Source of the DNA: Pseudomonas entomophila
GTDB taxonomy: Bacteria; Pseudomonadota; Gammaproteobacteria; Pseudomonadales; Pseudomonadaceae
Direction of reading: 5' to 3'
Assembly: GCF_013523125.1 (NCBI RefSeq)
Contig: NZ_JAAMQJ010000025.1
Coordinates: forward strand, 1 to 64,000
DNA length: 64,000 bases
Positions 25,764 to 33,390 of this stretch are shown piece after piece. The translations under genes and the position numbers were made by a program. The first letter of the stretch is position 1. The number at the start of each line of letters is the position of its first letter. Under the pieces are notes generated by a model. It did no database searches. It was not told where the DNA came from and saw nothing but the letters and a program-made list of their open reading frames with translations.

Positions 25764-26942
25764 TCAGTCGACCTGAAGCAGCACCCCCACGGTGGCGGTC
25801 TGGTCGATCAGGCGTACGCTGTCGCGGCCTGCGCGCTTGGCGGCGTACAGGGCCCTGTCGACGCGCTCGATCACGTCCGTGAGGCTGGCACCCGGGGTGT
25901 CGAACAGGCTGGCGCCGATGCTCAGGGTCACCGCGTCAGGCGTCTCGAAGGCCAGGGCGGCAGCGGCGTGGAAGCGCGCGCGCAAGGTTTCGCCGACAGT
26001 GCGCAGCGCCTCGGCGCAGGTGTCGGCGAGCAGGATCACGAACTCGTCGCCGCCCAGGCGTGCCGACAGGGCGCCGTAAGGCGGCACCGAACGGATCAGC
26101 TCGCTCAACATTACCAGCAACTGATCGCCGGCAGCGTGGCCGTGCAGGTCGTTGACCTGCTTGAAGTGATCGATGTCGATCAACAGCAGCCCACCAGGGC
26201 ACGCCGCCGACACCGCCTCGAGCAACCGAGGCGCACGGACTTCCAGGGCACGCCGGTTATAGAGCGCGGTCAGCGGGTCGCGCGCGGCCAGGCGGGCGAT
26301 GCGCTTTTCCCGGCGGTGGCGCTCGGTGCCGGTCATCGACAGGGCGATCAGCATGATCGCCATTGCTCCCTCGACCAGCGACACCTGGATGATCTCGCCG
26401 CGCAGGGCCGCCAGGTCGAGCAGGGTGCCGGGCAGGACCGCGATGACCGCCTTGGCGACGTAGAAGGCGCCATGGAAGAACAGCACGTGACGCAACTGCA
26501 CGGCCCCTACGCTCAGAGAACGGCCATGGGGGCGCAGCAGGAAGCTGGCGCGCAGCGACAGCAGCGCCACCAGCGAGGCGTTGACCACCGTCATGACCTT
26601 GGACCAGTACGGTTCCGGTGGCAGTGCCAGCATGGCCAGCCAGCAGACGAAGATCAGGTACCAGGCCCGTGACACGCGTGCTTCGGTAAAGCGCGACACC
26701 CCCAGCAGGAACAGCCAGTGCGCCGTGATCAGCAGGCCGTTGGCGAACCAGATACCGACCACCAGCAGGCCCTGGCTGCGCAGCAGCGACAAGGTGCAGC
26801 CCACGCTGATGGTGGCGAACCCGGCGCTCCAGTACAGCAACGACTGCTCGCGCACGCTGCCCCACTCGACGGCCAGGTACAGGGAAGCGGCGGCGGCCAG
26901 GGCGATGGTCAAGGTGAGCATGGTGATGGGGTCGAGCGCCAT
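25764..26942 (-). CDS. Membrane-bound diguanylate cyclase (GGDEF)
   Basis: The 392-residue protein starts with seven or eight short hydrophobic segments, which fill about residues 1-210 and act as a putative membrane sensor. A GGDEF domain follows: DPLTALYNRR, LLLIDIDHFKQVNDLHGHAAGD and the active-site RLGGDEFVILLAD. The catalytic signature is intact, so c-di-GMP synthesis is expected. The inhibitory RxxD motif that normally sits five residues upstream is absent (sequence there is YGALSARL). The start at 26942 places the first membrane helix immediately after MALDPIT; a longer open frame upstream is unsupported. Confidence 0.87.
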   Translation of the reverse strand: MALDPITMLTLTIALAAAASLYLAVEWGSVREQSLLYWSAGFATISVGCTLSLLRSQGLLVVGIWFANGLLITAHWLFLLGVSRFTEARVSRAWYLIFVCWLAMLALPPEPYWSKVMTVVNASLVALLSLRASFLLRPHGRSLSVGAVQLRHVLFFHGAFYVAKAVIAVLPGTLLDLAALRGEIIQVSLVEGAMAIMLIALSMTGTERHRREKRIARLAARDPLTALYNRRALEVRAPRLLEAVSAACPGGLLLIDIDHFKQVNDLHGHAAGDQLLVMLSELIRSVPPYGALSARLGGDEFVILLADTCAEALRTVGETLRARFHAAAALAFETPDAVTLSIGASLFDTPGASLTDVIERVDRALYAAKRAGRDSVRLIDQTATVGVLLQVD

Positions 26943-27243
26943 GGATGGCAAGCCTGCAGGTGGGCGTGATATCACGGTGATTGTAAGGGCCGGGTGGCAA
27001 GCTGCAAGCGGCAGGCGATAAGCCGTGCAGAAGCACGGCCTTCCATGGGCAACAAGCGACGAACTGCAGGTGACACCCAGGGTCGGCGCCTGCCGCTGAG
27101 GTGCTCGGCGACGGTCCTTCATGAGTCTTCGTTCACCTTTCGCTGCCCGAAGTACACCTGAAGCATTGCCCTGGCGTGCCTCACCTGAACCATTGACCGG
27201 GCCTCGGCGTCTATTGGCAGACATACAGATCGAGGGACAGGTC

Positions 27244-27750
27244 ATGGGTGTCGACCCCATCGAGCGGGTGCTCAACTACCTCAAGTGTCATGAACTGGTA
27301 CTGACCACGGCCGAGTCGTGTACGGCTGGCCGGATCGTGGCGCTGTTGTCCGAGAAACCTGGCACCGGCTGCGTGCTGGAAAGCGGCTACGTGGTGTACT
27401 CCCCCGAGGCCAAGCAGCGCTTGCTGGGCGTACGGGCGCAGACGATCGAGCGCTGCGGCCTGACCAGCGAGGAGGTCGCCCGGGAGATGGTGGCAGGGGC
27501 TTTGCGGGACAGCCCGGCCAGCGTGGCGATCGCCACCACGGGCGTCGCGGGGCCGGAACCCCAAGGTGATATTGCGCCAGGCACGGTGTGCTTTGCCTGG
27601 GGGTTCGCCGATCGAGGCGCGCCGGCCCTTTTCAGCCGTACCGAACGGTTCTTTGGTGAGCGTCAGGCGGTGCTGCACCAGGCGGCCGTCCATGGTCTGG
27701 TTCAATTGATTCATTTTCATCAACGTTGGTTGCAGGGCGAACGGGCCTGA
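27244..27750 (+). CDS. CinA-family nicotinamide-nucleotide amidohydrolase
   Basis: The 168-residue protein consists only of the CinA C-terminal (PncC) domain. Diagnostic segments are LTTAESCTAGRIVALLSEKPG, VLESGYVVYSPEAKQRLLGV and AIATTGVAGPEPQGDIAPGTV. These enzymes deamidate NMN to nicotinic acid mononucleotide for NAD recycling. The ATG at 27244 is preceded by GAGGGACAGG; an upstream open frame begins 123 bases earlier without support. Pseudomonads usually have another PncC next to recA, so this could be a second copy. Confidence 0.85.
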   Translation: MGVDPIERVLNYLKCHELVLTTAESCTAGRIVALLSEKPGTGCVLESGYVVYSPEAKQRLLGVRAQTIERCGLTSEEVAREMVAGALRDSPASVAIATTGVAGPEPQGDIAPGTVCFAWGFADRGAPALFSRTERFFGERQAVLHQAAVHGLVQLIHFHQRWLQGERA

Positions 27751-27774
27751 GGGTCGCGCCGGAGTAGAAGAGTC

Positions 27775-28284
27775 ATGGCTATGGAGCAGGACGAGGTGTC
27801 CAGGGAATTCCCGATCCGGGAGGACGTCCCCATGCAGCGCCGGGTATGGCTGTTCGAGCGTGTCGGCTGGTATGTGCTGCTGGCGGTGGTGATCGCGGCA
27901 TTGGCAGGCGTGTTCGGCAATGGCCCGGTCAGCCACCGCACGGTCACCAGTACCGATGGCCGTGTCGAGGTCGAATACGCGCGATTCAGCCGCAATGGCG
28001 CAGCCGAGCACGTCAACCTCCGTGTCAAGGGCGCACCGGACGCCGAGGTCAAGCTGCTGCTCGATGGCCCGATGTTCCGTGACCTGACCGTGGAATCGAT
28101 GCAGCCGCAGCCGACGGCCTCGGTCAGCCAGGGGCGTGCGCTGCTGCTGCACCTGAAGACCGACGCCGACGGCGTGGCCCGGCTCTACCTGAGCCTGCGT
28201 AACGACAGCGTCGGCTCGATCGTCGGCAAGGCCCGGGTCGGATCGGGCAGCGCAGTGCGTTTCGCCACCTTCGTCTATCCCTGA
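27775..28284 (+). CDS. Uncharacterised single-pass membrane protein
   Basis: The 169-residue product is unrecognised. It has a charged cytoplasmic N-terminus of about 30 residues and one membrane segment (VGWYVLLAVVIAALAGVFG). A mainly beta-type outer domain follows (TSTDGRVEVEYARFSRNGAA, then VNLRVKGAPDAEVKLLLDG). It lies 24 bases after the CinA-like gene and 9 bases before the DUF421 gene, so it is likely part of that operon and may act with the DUF421 protein. Confidence 0.7.
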   Translation: MAMEQDEVSREFPIREDVPMQRRVWLFERVGWYVLLAVVIAALAGVFGNGPVSHRTVTSTDGRVEVEYARFSRNGAAEHVNLRVKGAPDAEVKLLLDGPMFRDLTVESMQPQPTASVSQGRALLLHLKTDADGVARLYLSLRNDSVGSIVGKARVGSGSAVRFATFVYP

Positions 28285-28293
28285 GGAACGACC

Positions 28294-28782
28294 ATGGATG
28301 CCGTGCTGCGTGCCGGGGCGATGTACCTCGCCCTGATGGTGCTGTTCCGGGTCGCGGGCCGACGCTCGCTGTCGGACCTGACCACCTTCGATTTCGTGCT
28401 GCTGCTGATCATCGGCGAGGCCACCCAGCAAGCGTTGTTGGGGGATGACTTTTCCTTCACCAACGCCGTGCTGGTGATCAGCACGCTGATCGTGCTCGAT
28501 GTCGGCTTGTCGTTGATCAAGGTGCGATCGACCCGCGCTGCGCGCCTGCTGGACGGGCATGCCACGGTGGTGGTCGAGGACGGGCGCTTTCTGCGAGAGC
28601 GCATGCGCCGGTGCCGGCTGACCGAGGATGACATCCTGGAGTCGGCACGGGCCAATCAAGGGGTGGAGCGCGTGGAGCGCATCAAGTACGCGATCGTCGA
28701 GCGCAATGGCAAGATTTCGGTGATCACGCGGGACGATGCGGCTGAGGGCGAAGGCCGTCAGGCAGGGACGGACGGCGGCTGA
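28294..28782 (+). CDS. DUF421 (YetF-type) membrane protein
   Basis: The 162-residue product has two or three N-terminal membrane helices with the family signature RVAGRRSLSDLTTFDFVLLL and IGEATQQALLGDD. A small cytoplasmic domain follows (LLDGHATVVVEDGRFLRERM then LTEDDILESARANQGV). YetF/DUF421 proteins form membrane-anchored assemblies with unknown function, some linked to sporulation or stress. It follows the uncharacterised membrane protein by 9 bases. Confidence 0.87.
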   Translation: MDAVLRAGAMYLALMVLFRVAGRRSLSDLTTFDFVLLLIIGEATQQALLGDDFSFTNAVLVISTLIVLDVGLSLIKVRSTRAARLLDGHATVVVEDGRFLRERMRRCRLTEDDILESARANQGVERVERIKYAIVERNGKISVITRDDAAEGEGRQAGTDGG

Positions 28783-28813
28783 CGTGCGGACAGGCTGAAG
28801 GGGGAACCGGACT

Positions 28814-29049
28814 TTACGGCCCCTGCGGGGCCGATCGCGGCGCAGGGGCCGCTCCTACACCCATCGCGGCATTACAGGCAATCGCGGTCCATGTGGGAGA
28901 TTCTATGGCTTCTGCCAAGTGCCAAAGGTGGGCCTTTCAGGCCCAATCGCGGCGCAGGGGCCGCTCCTACACCCATCGTGGCATTACAGGCAATCGCGGT
29001 CCATGTGGGAGCGGCCCCTGTGCCGCGATCGGCCCCGCAGGGGCCGTAA
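28814..29049. repeat. Duplicated second-family REP-like units forming a BIME
   Basis: GGCGCAGGGGCCGCTCCTAC occurs at 28840 and again at 28951. Each is followed by CCATCGCGGCATTACAGGCA (one base differs in the second) and CAATCGCGGTCCATGTGGGA. The second unit is then inverted on itself through GCGGCCCCTGTGCCGCGATC and ends in GGCCCCGCAGGGGCC. The two units are 111 bases apart. The block fills the gap of 319 bases between the convergent DUF421 and MDR genes; no gene is seen. Confidence 0.8.
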
Positions 29050-29101
29050 AACCAGCCCCGCCGCGCGACAGGATCACCGCGGCCCTGCAGTCGGTGACCT
29101 T

Positions 29102-30100
29102 TTAGACCTTCAACACCAGCTTGCCAAAGTTCTCGCCCTTGAACAGCTTCTGCAATGTATCAGGGAAGGTCTCCAGACCCTCGACGACGTGCTCCTTGCT
29201 CTTGACCTCGCCGCTGTCCAGCCAGCCGGCCATCTCGCGCGCCGCCTTGGGGTACTCGCTGAGGTGGTCGGTGACGATGAACCCTTCCATGCGCGCGCGA
29301 TTGACCAGCAGCGCCAGGTAGTTGGCCGGGCCCTTGACACCGTCTTGGCTGTTGTACTGGCTGATCGCCCCACAGATCACCACACGGGCCTTGAAGTTGA
29401 GCCGGGCCAGCACGGCATCGAGGATGTCGCCGCCGACGTTGTCGAAGTACACGTCGACACCCTTGGGGCATTCACGCTCCAGCCCGGCCTTGACGTCTTC
29501 GGCCTTGTAGTCGATCACGCCATCGAAGCCCAGGGTCTTGAGGTAGGCGCCTTTCTCCTGACCCCCGGCGATGCCGATCACCCGGCAGCCCTTGAGCTTG
29601 GCGATCTGCCCGGCGATGCTGCCGACGGCGCCGGCCGCGCCGGAGATCACCACGGTGTCGCCCGCCTTGGGCTGACCGACCTCGAGCAATGCGAAGTAGG
29701 CGGTCATGCCGGTCATGCCCAGTGCCGACAGGTAACGCGGCAGCGGCGCCAGCGATGGATCGATGGGTTGCAGGCCCTTGGCGTCGCCAACGTAGTAGTC
29801 CTGCATGCCCAGCACACCACTGACCGTGTCGCCGACCTTGACGTCGGGATGGCGCGAGGCCGTGACTTCGCCAACGCCCAGGGCGCGCATGACTTCGCCC
29901 AGGCCCACCGGTGGTACGTAGGACTTGCCTTCGTTCATCCAGCCGCGCATGGCTGGGTCGAGCGACAGGTACAGGTTCCTGACCACGACCTGGCCCTCGT
30001 CCGGCTCGGCGACGGTCACCGTCTCGAACGTGAAATCGTCTCGGCGTACCTCGCCTTGCGGACGCTTGGCGAGCAGGAAACGGCGGTTGCTGGCGGTCAT
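29102..30100 (-). CDS. NADP-dependent medium-chain oxidoreductase (CurA/leukotriene-reductase type)
   Basis: The 332-residue protein is a zinc-free MDR enzyme. Its N-terminal part carries YLSLDPAMRGWMNEGKSYVPP, typical of the CurA/YncB and prostaglandin-reductase group. The NADP-binding Rossmann part follows: GDTVVISGAAGAVGSIAGQI then KGCRVIGIAGGQEKGAYLK. These enzymes reduce alpha,beta-unsaturated carbonyl compounds. GGAGT lies a few bases before the ATG. It stands alone between repeats. Confidence 0.9.
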   Translation of the reverse strand: MTASNRRFLLAKRPQGEVRRDDFTFETVTVAEPDEGQVVVRNLYLSLDPAMRGWMNEGKSYVPPVGLGEVMRALGVGEVTASRHPDVKVGDTVSGVLGMQDYYVGDAKGLQPIDPSLAPLPRYLSALGMTGMTAYFALLEVGQPKAGDTVVISGAAGAVGSIAGQIAKLKGCRVIGIAGGQEKGAYLKTLGFDGVIDYKAEDVKAGLERECPKGVDVYFDNVGGDILDAVLARLNFKARVVICGAISQYNSQDGVKGPANYLALLVNRARMEGFIVTDHLSEYPKAAREMAGWLDSGEVKSKEHVVEGLETFPDTLQKLFKGENFGKLVLKV

Positions 30101-30132
30101 GGGGACTCCTTTGGAGAGAGGGAGGGGAGGCG

Positions 30133-30237
30133 GGGAAGCTGCAAGTGGCTAGTTGCAAGCTACAAGCCGAACGTGGAGGCGGTGACAGCGCACAGAGGCC
30201 CATGCTGCACCGCTTGTAGCTTGTAGCTTGTAGCTCC
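30133..30237. repeat. Heptamer-repeat inverted element, copy 1
   Basis: The left part has AGCTGCAAG, AGTTGCAAGCTACAAGC; the right part has GCTTGTAGCTTGTAGCTTGT in three AGCTTGT-type heptamers. The two arms are inverted around about 45 unique bases. A second locus with the same pattern lies at 36063-36135, so this is a dispersed family. Confidence 0.7.
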
Positions 30238-30248
30238 CAACCCCCCTC

Positions 30249-31064
30249 TTATTCAGCGATCTGCAGCTTGCGCGCCTGGGTGTAGACGTAACGCACCTTC
30301 TCGTACTCGAACGGCGAGTTCATCTGGCCGTAACGGAAACTGGTGGTGTAGCGGCGGTCCACGACGCGCAGGGCGAACAGCTCCGGGTGGTCCGTGGTGG
30401 ACCGAGGGATGCCCAGGTAGTTCACCGATTGCTCGCCGGCGTAGTCCACCACCAGGCCGGCAGTGTCGCGCAGGTTCGACGGGCCGAGGATCGGCAGCAT
30501 GATGTAAGGGCCTTCAGGCACGCCGTAGAAGCCCAGGGTCTGACCGAAGTCTTCGCTCTGGCGTGGCAGGCCCATGTGCGTCGCCGGATCCCACAGACCG
30601 CCCACGCCGATCACGGTGTTGAACAGCAGGCGCGCGGTGATCTGCCCGGCGCGTTCGCCCTTGAGCTGCAGCACGCTGTTGAACAGGTTGGGTACGTCGC
30701 CCAGGTTATTGAAGAAGTTGCTCACCCCGGTACGCACGAAGCTGGGCGTGACGCGTTTGTAGCCGTCGATCACCGGCAGGAACACCCATTGGTCGAACCG
30801 GTAGTTGAAGTGATACACGCGGCGGTTGAACGACTCGAGCGGGTCCGGCACGTTCAGCGCATCGAAGGTCGAGCGTTCGAACTCGCGCTGGTCCAGGCCG
30901 GGATTAAATTTCAGGGCCTGCAGCGGGTTGGTGAAACCATCGCTCTGTGCGCCATGGGTATCGAACACATCGGCCTCGAGCACGCTGGTGCGTGGCGCGG
31001 TCTCCTGGGCCATGACGGGGGCAGCGGCCAGCAGGGCCGTGACGAGCAGCAGTCGATTAACCAC
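30249..31064 (-). CDS. mlaA: MlaA (VacJ)-family outer-membrane lipid-asymmetry protein
   Basis: The 271-residue product has the MlaA core DPLESFNRRVYHFNYRFDQW and VTPSFVRTGVSNFFNNLGDVPNL, plus GFYGVPEGPYIMLPILGPSN. MlaA extracts misplaced phospholipids from the outer leaflet in concert with the Mla pathway. It starts at GTG 31064, preceded by GGAG, and overlaps the stop of the upstream hydrolase gene by eight bases (GTGGTTAA). The leader (LLLVTALLAAAPVMAQ) has a normal signal-peptidase site and no lipobox cysteine. It may therefore not be lipidated as in E. coli. Confidence 0.9.
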   Translation of the reverse strand: MVNRLLLVTALLAAAPVMAQETAPRTSVLEADVFDTHGAQSDGFTNPLQALKFNPGLDQREFERSTFDALNVPDPLESFNRRVYHFNYRFDQWVFLPVIDGYKRVTPSFVRTGVSNFFNNLGDVPNLFNSVLQLKGERAGQITARLLFNTVIGVGGLWDPATHMGLPRQSEDFGQTLGFYGVPEGPYIMLPILGPSNLRDTAGLVVDYAGEQSVNYLGIPRSTTDHPELFALRVVDRRYTTSFRYGQMNSPFEYEKVRYVYTQARKLQIAE

Positions 31065-32355
31065 GGAAGAACTCCAGCATGGCGTCGCTGTTGACGCGGT
31101 AGTTGAGGTTGCCGCAATGGCCGCCATGGGGGTAGAGCGTCAAGCGGTCGCCGAAGACCTGGCGCAGGAAGCCGATGTCGCCGGGGCCGAGAATGACGTC
31201 GTCGGCATTGTGCATCACGGCGATCTTCGGGCTCTGGCTCAGGTAGTCGCGCAGGGCATAGAGGCTGACCTGGTCGACCAGCTGCAGCAGGCTGCCGCCA
31301 TCGCTACGGGCACGCCACATGGGGATCACCTGCTCGGTGAGGTAGCATTCGAAGTCGCACTGCAGCGCGCGCTTGAAGAACGGCGTCAGGCTGCTGCCCT
31401 CGGTGATCGGGTACTTGGGCGGCGTGATCAGCCCGCGGCGGTTGATCAGGTCGGAGGTGAAGGCGATGTCGGCGGCCGAGAAACGGAACGAGGTGCCGAT
31501 CAGCATCGCCATCTGCTCGTTGGACAGGTGCTGACGCGACTGCTGGAAGTCGTACAGCAGGGCTTCGTTCAGGTCGACGTAGCCTTTCTGGCGGAAATAC
31601 ATCGTCAGCTTGTGCAGCATCAGCTCATAGAAGTTGGTGCGGCTGTCGATGCCTTTCACGCTGGTCTGCACCAGCTTGTCCAGGTTGGACACCGAGGTCT
31701 GCAGGTTGACCGGCGGGTTGAGCAGCAGCACGCGCTTGAAGTTGAAGCTGCGACGCGTCTCGTCCAGGTGGCTGACGAACGCCGCGTCGAGCGCGCCCAG
31801 GCTGTAGCCGGTCAGGTAGAATTCGCTCACCGGCAGGCGCGGATGCTGAGCCCGTACCGACTGCATGACCCGGTACATGTCTTCGGCGTCTTCCTGGCTG
31901 ATGCCGGGAGTGGCCGAGCGCGAGGCGGCGCTCATGAAGTCCCAGCTGGTCGGCGAGGACAGTTGCACCACGTGGTAGCCGGCCTGGTAGAACAGCTTCT
32001 TGAGGTACTCGTTGATGCTGCTGGAGTAGGGCGCACCGGTGCCGGCGATGATGAAGATCAGCGGCGCCTTGTGGTCCTGGCGAGCCAGGCGGTAGGTCAG
32101 TTTCTTCACTGGCCAGAAGTTGTCCGGCAGGGTGAAGGCACGCTCGGGGCGCAGAGTGAGGCTATAGTCGTCCTGGTCGATGTCCTCGTCGTGCGGCAGC
32201 GTCGGACGCTGGTCGGGCGGCGTGGTGGCGATGGTCGCCTCGAAGGGGTTGGTCAACGGATAGCCGTAGGTGGCGGCGTCGATGTCCCGCGCCGTGGCGA
32301 CCGCGCTCAGGAACAGGCCGCCCAGCAAGGCTGCAAGGCGTAAGGATCGAAGCAT
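31057..32355 (-). CDS. Periplasmic alpha/beta-hydrolase (often mis-annotated as a kinase)
   Basis: The 432-residue protein has a signal peptide (LAALLGGLFLSAVATA). An alpha/beta-hydrolase fold follows: oxyanion region PLIFIIAGTGAPYSSSINEY, nucleophile elbow FYLTGYSLGALDAA, an acid in NADDVILGPGD and a His in LYPHGGHCGN. Nothing kinase-like is seen. It is translationally coupled to the mlaA-like gene, which suggests a role in envelope lipid turnover, for example as an esterase or lipase on lipids handled by MlaA. That link is inference from context. Confidence 0.82.
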   Translation of the reverse strand: MLRSLRLAALLGGLFLSAVATARDIDAATYGYPLTNPFEATIATTPPDQRPTLPHDEDIDQDDYSLTLRPERAFTLPDNFWPVKKLTYRLARQDHKAPLIFIIAGTGAPYSSSINEYLKKLFYQAGYHVVQLSSPTSWDFMSAASRSATPGISQEDAEDMYRVMQSVRAQHPRLPVSEFYLTGYSLGALDAAFVSHLDETRRSFNFKRVLLLNPPVNLQTSVSNLDKLVQTSVKGIDSRTNFYELMLHKLTMYFRQKGYVDLNEALLYDFQQSRQHLSNEQMAMLIGTSFRFSAADIAFTSDLINRRGLITPPKYPITEGSSLTPFFKRALQCDFECYLTEQVIPMWRARSDGGSLLQLVDQVSLYALRDYLSQSPKIAVMHNADDVILGPGDIGFLRQVFGDRLTLYPHGGHCGNLNYRVNSDAMLEFFRG

Positions 32356-32587
32356 GAGTTCCCCCAGGGACGGCAGTGGTGCGATATGCAGGCTAAGACT
32401 ATGATTGCCTCGGCAAAGTTGCCGACCACGGCCTATTTATCTGCGCGAAATAGTGCCGTGCTAACGATCGGGCGACAAGCCCGGGCAATGGGGTAAAACC
32501 GCATTCACCGCGTCGAATGACGCAATCGGTCAGTTGCCGGCTTTCAGTCACATCGAGATCGGCCTGAACCCTCGAACAGGAGTTCGT

Positions 32588-32947
32588 ATGCAGCACTGGC
32601 CAAGAGGGATAGGCATCATGGCGACACTGGTCGCGTGCCTGATCGGCAGTTATGCCGTGCGCTATGGCCTCATGGAGGAGGGCCACTGGGTGGGTCGCTG
32701 CGCAAGTGGCGAGGGGCCTTGGCCCTGCGACGTGCGCGCTGGGCTGGGCTGGATGATCCACCACCAGGTGCTCGCCTGGACGGCGCTTGGGCTGGCGCTG
32801 TTGGCGCAGGTGTTGCGCAGTGGAGTGGGCAGAGGGGTAGGCTTGGCCGCCGTACTGGTGGGCCTCCCGGCGATGGTGCTGTATACCGCCAGTCTGGCGG
32901 TGTTCGCGATCGTGTTGGGGGCGTTGCGGGGGGTACGGCGGGGGTAA
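32588..32947 (+). CDS. Uncharacterised small membrane protein
   Basis: The 119-residue product is unrecognised. It has three predicted membrane segments, near residues 8-26, 56-77 and 83-110. A loop with two cysteines (GRCASGEGPWPCD) lies between the first two and may form a disulphide on the periplasmic side. AGGAG lies 6 bases before the ATG at 32588. It is divergent from the hydrolase gene. Confidence 0.7.
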   Translation: MQHWPRGIGIMATLVACLIGSYAVRYGLMEEGHWVGRCASGEGPWPCDVRAGLGWMIHHQVLAWTALGLALLAQVLRSGVGRGVGLAAVLVGLPAMVLYTASLAVFAIVLGALRGVRRG

Positions 32948-32965
32948 GCGTGCTCGATGAATGGC

Positions 32966-33230
32966 CTTGGCCCTGCAGGCCATGCCTTTCAACGTCTTTG
33001 GAAAAGGCCTCAAGCTAGGGTCATTTATTGCACCCATAGATTCACCAGCACGATACAGGCACGCGCAGCCCTCCTGTGTGTGGGCTTGCCCGCGATAGCG
33101 TCCGGTCCATCAACGCCTGCATCGCGGGCAAGCCCGCTCCCACACAGAGGGTGAACCGTTCTGCCAAATCAGCAATGTGGTCCACATCGTGTTAGGTAAA
33201 GACGTTGAAAGGCCTGGCCCTGCAGGCCCA
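32966..33230. repeat. MITE-like inverted-repeat element, copy D (with internal REP pair)
   Basis: The left end reads TTGGCCCTGCAGGCCATGCC then TTTCAACGTCTTTG; the right end reads AAAGACGTTGAAAGGCCTGG then CCCTGCAGGCCCA. Inside are GATACAGGCACGCGCAGCCC, a REP pair (33081-33141) and the conserved hairpin, whose stem carries several base changes balanced by G-T or new pairs. Sequence to the right (ATCACGGCCGGTCCGGCGCC) is also shared with copy A. The gap 32948-33390 between convergent genes contains no gene. Confidence 0.85.
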
Positions 33231-33390
33231 ATCACGGCCGGTCCGGCGCCCGGCAGGGGCCGCTCAGAAAGGTCGCGCAAGTCTGGCAGATCAGCAATGC
33301 GATCCAACGTGTGTGGGGGGCAGTGCCGCGATTGGGCCCGCCGGGTCCAAGACAGTCGACGCATCGTTTCATGAAGCCTCTTGAAACGGC

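Noticed and set aside
31057-32355. Serine/threonine kinase, a label often given to this protein type
   Set aside because: No kinase loop or catalytic Asp motif exists; GYSLGA, DD and HGGH elements show an alpha/beta-hydrolase.
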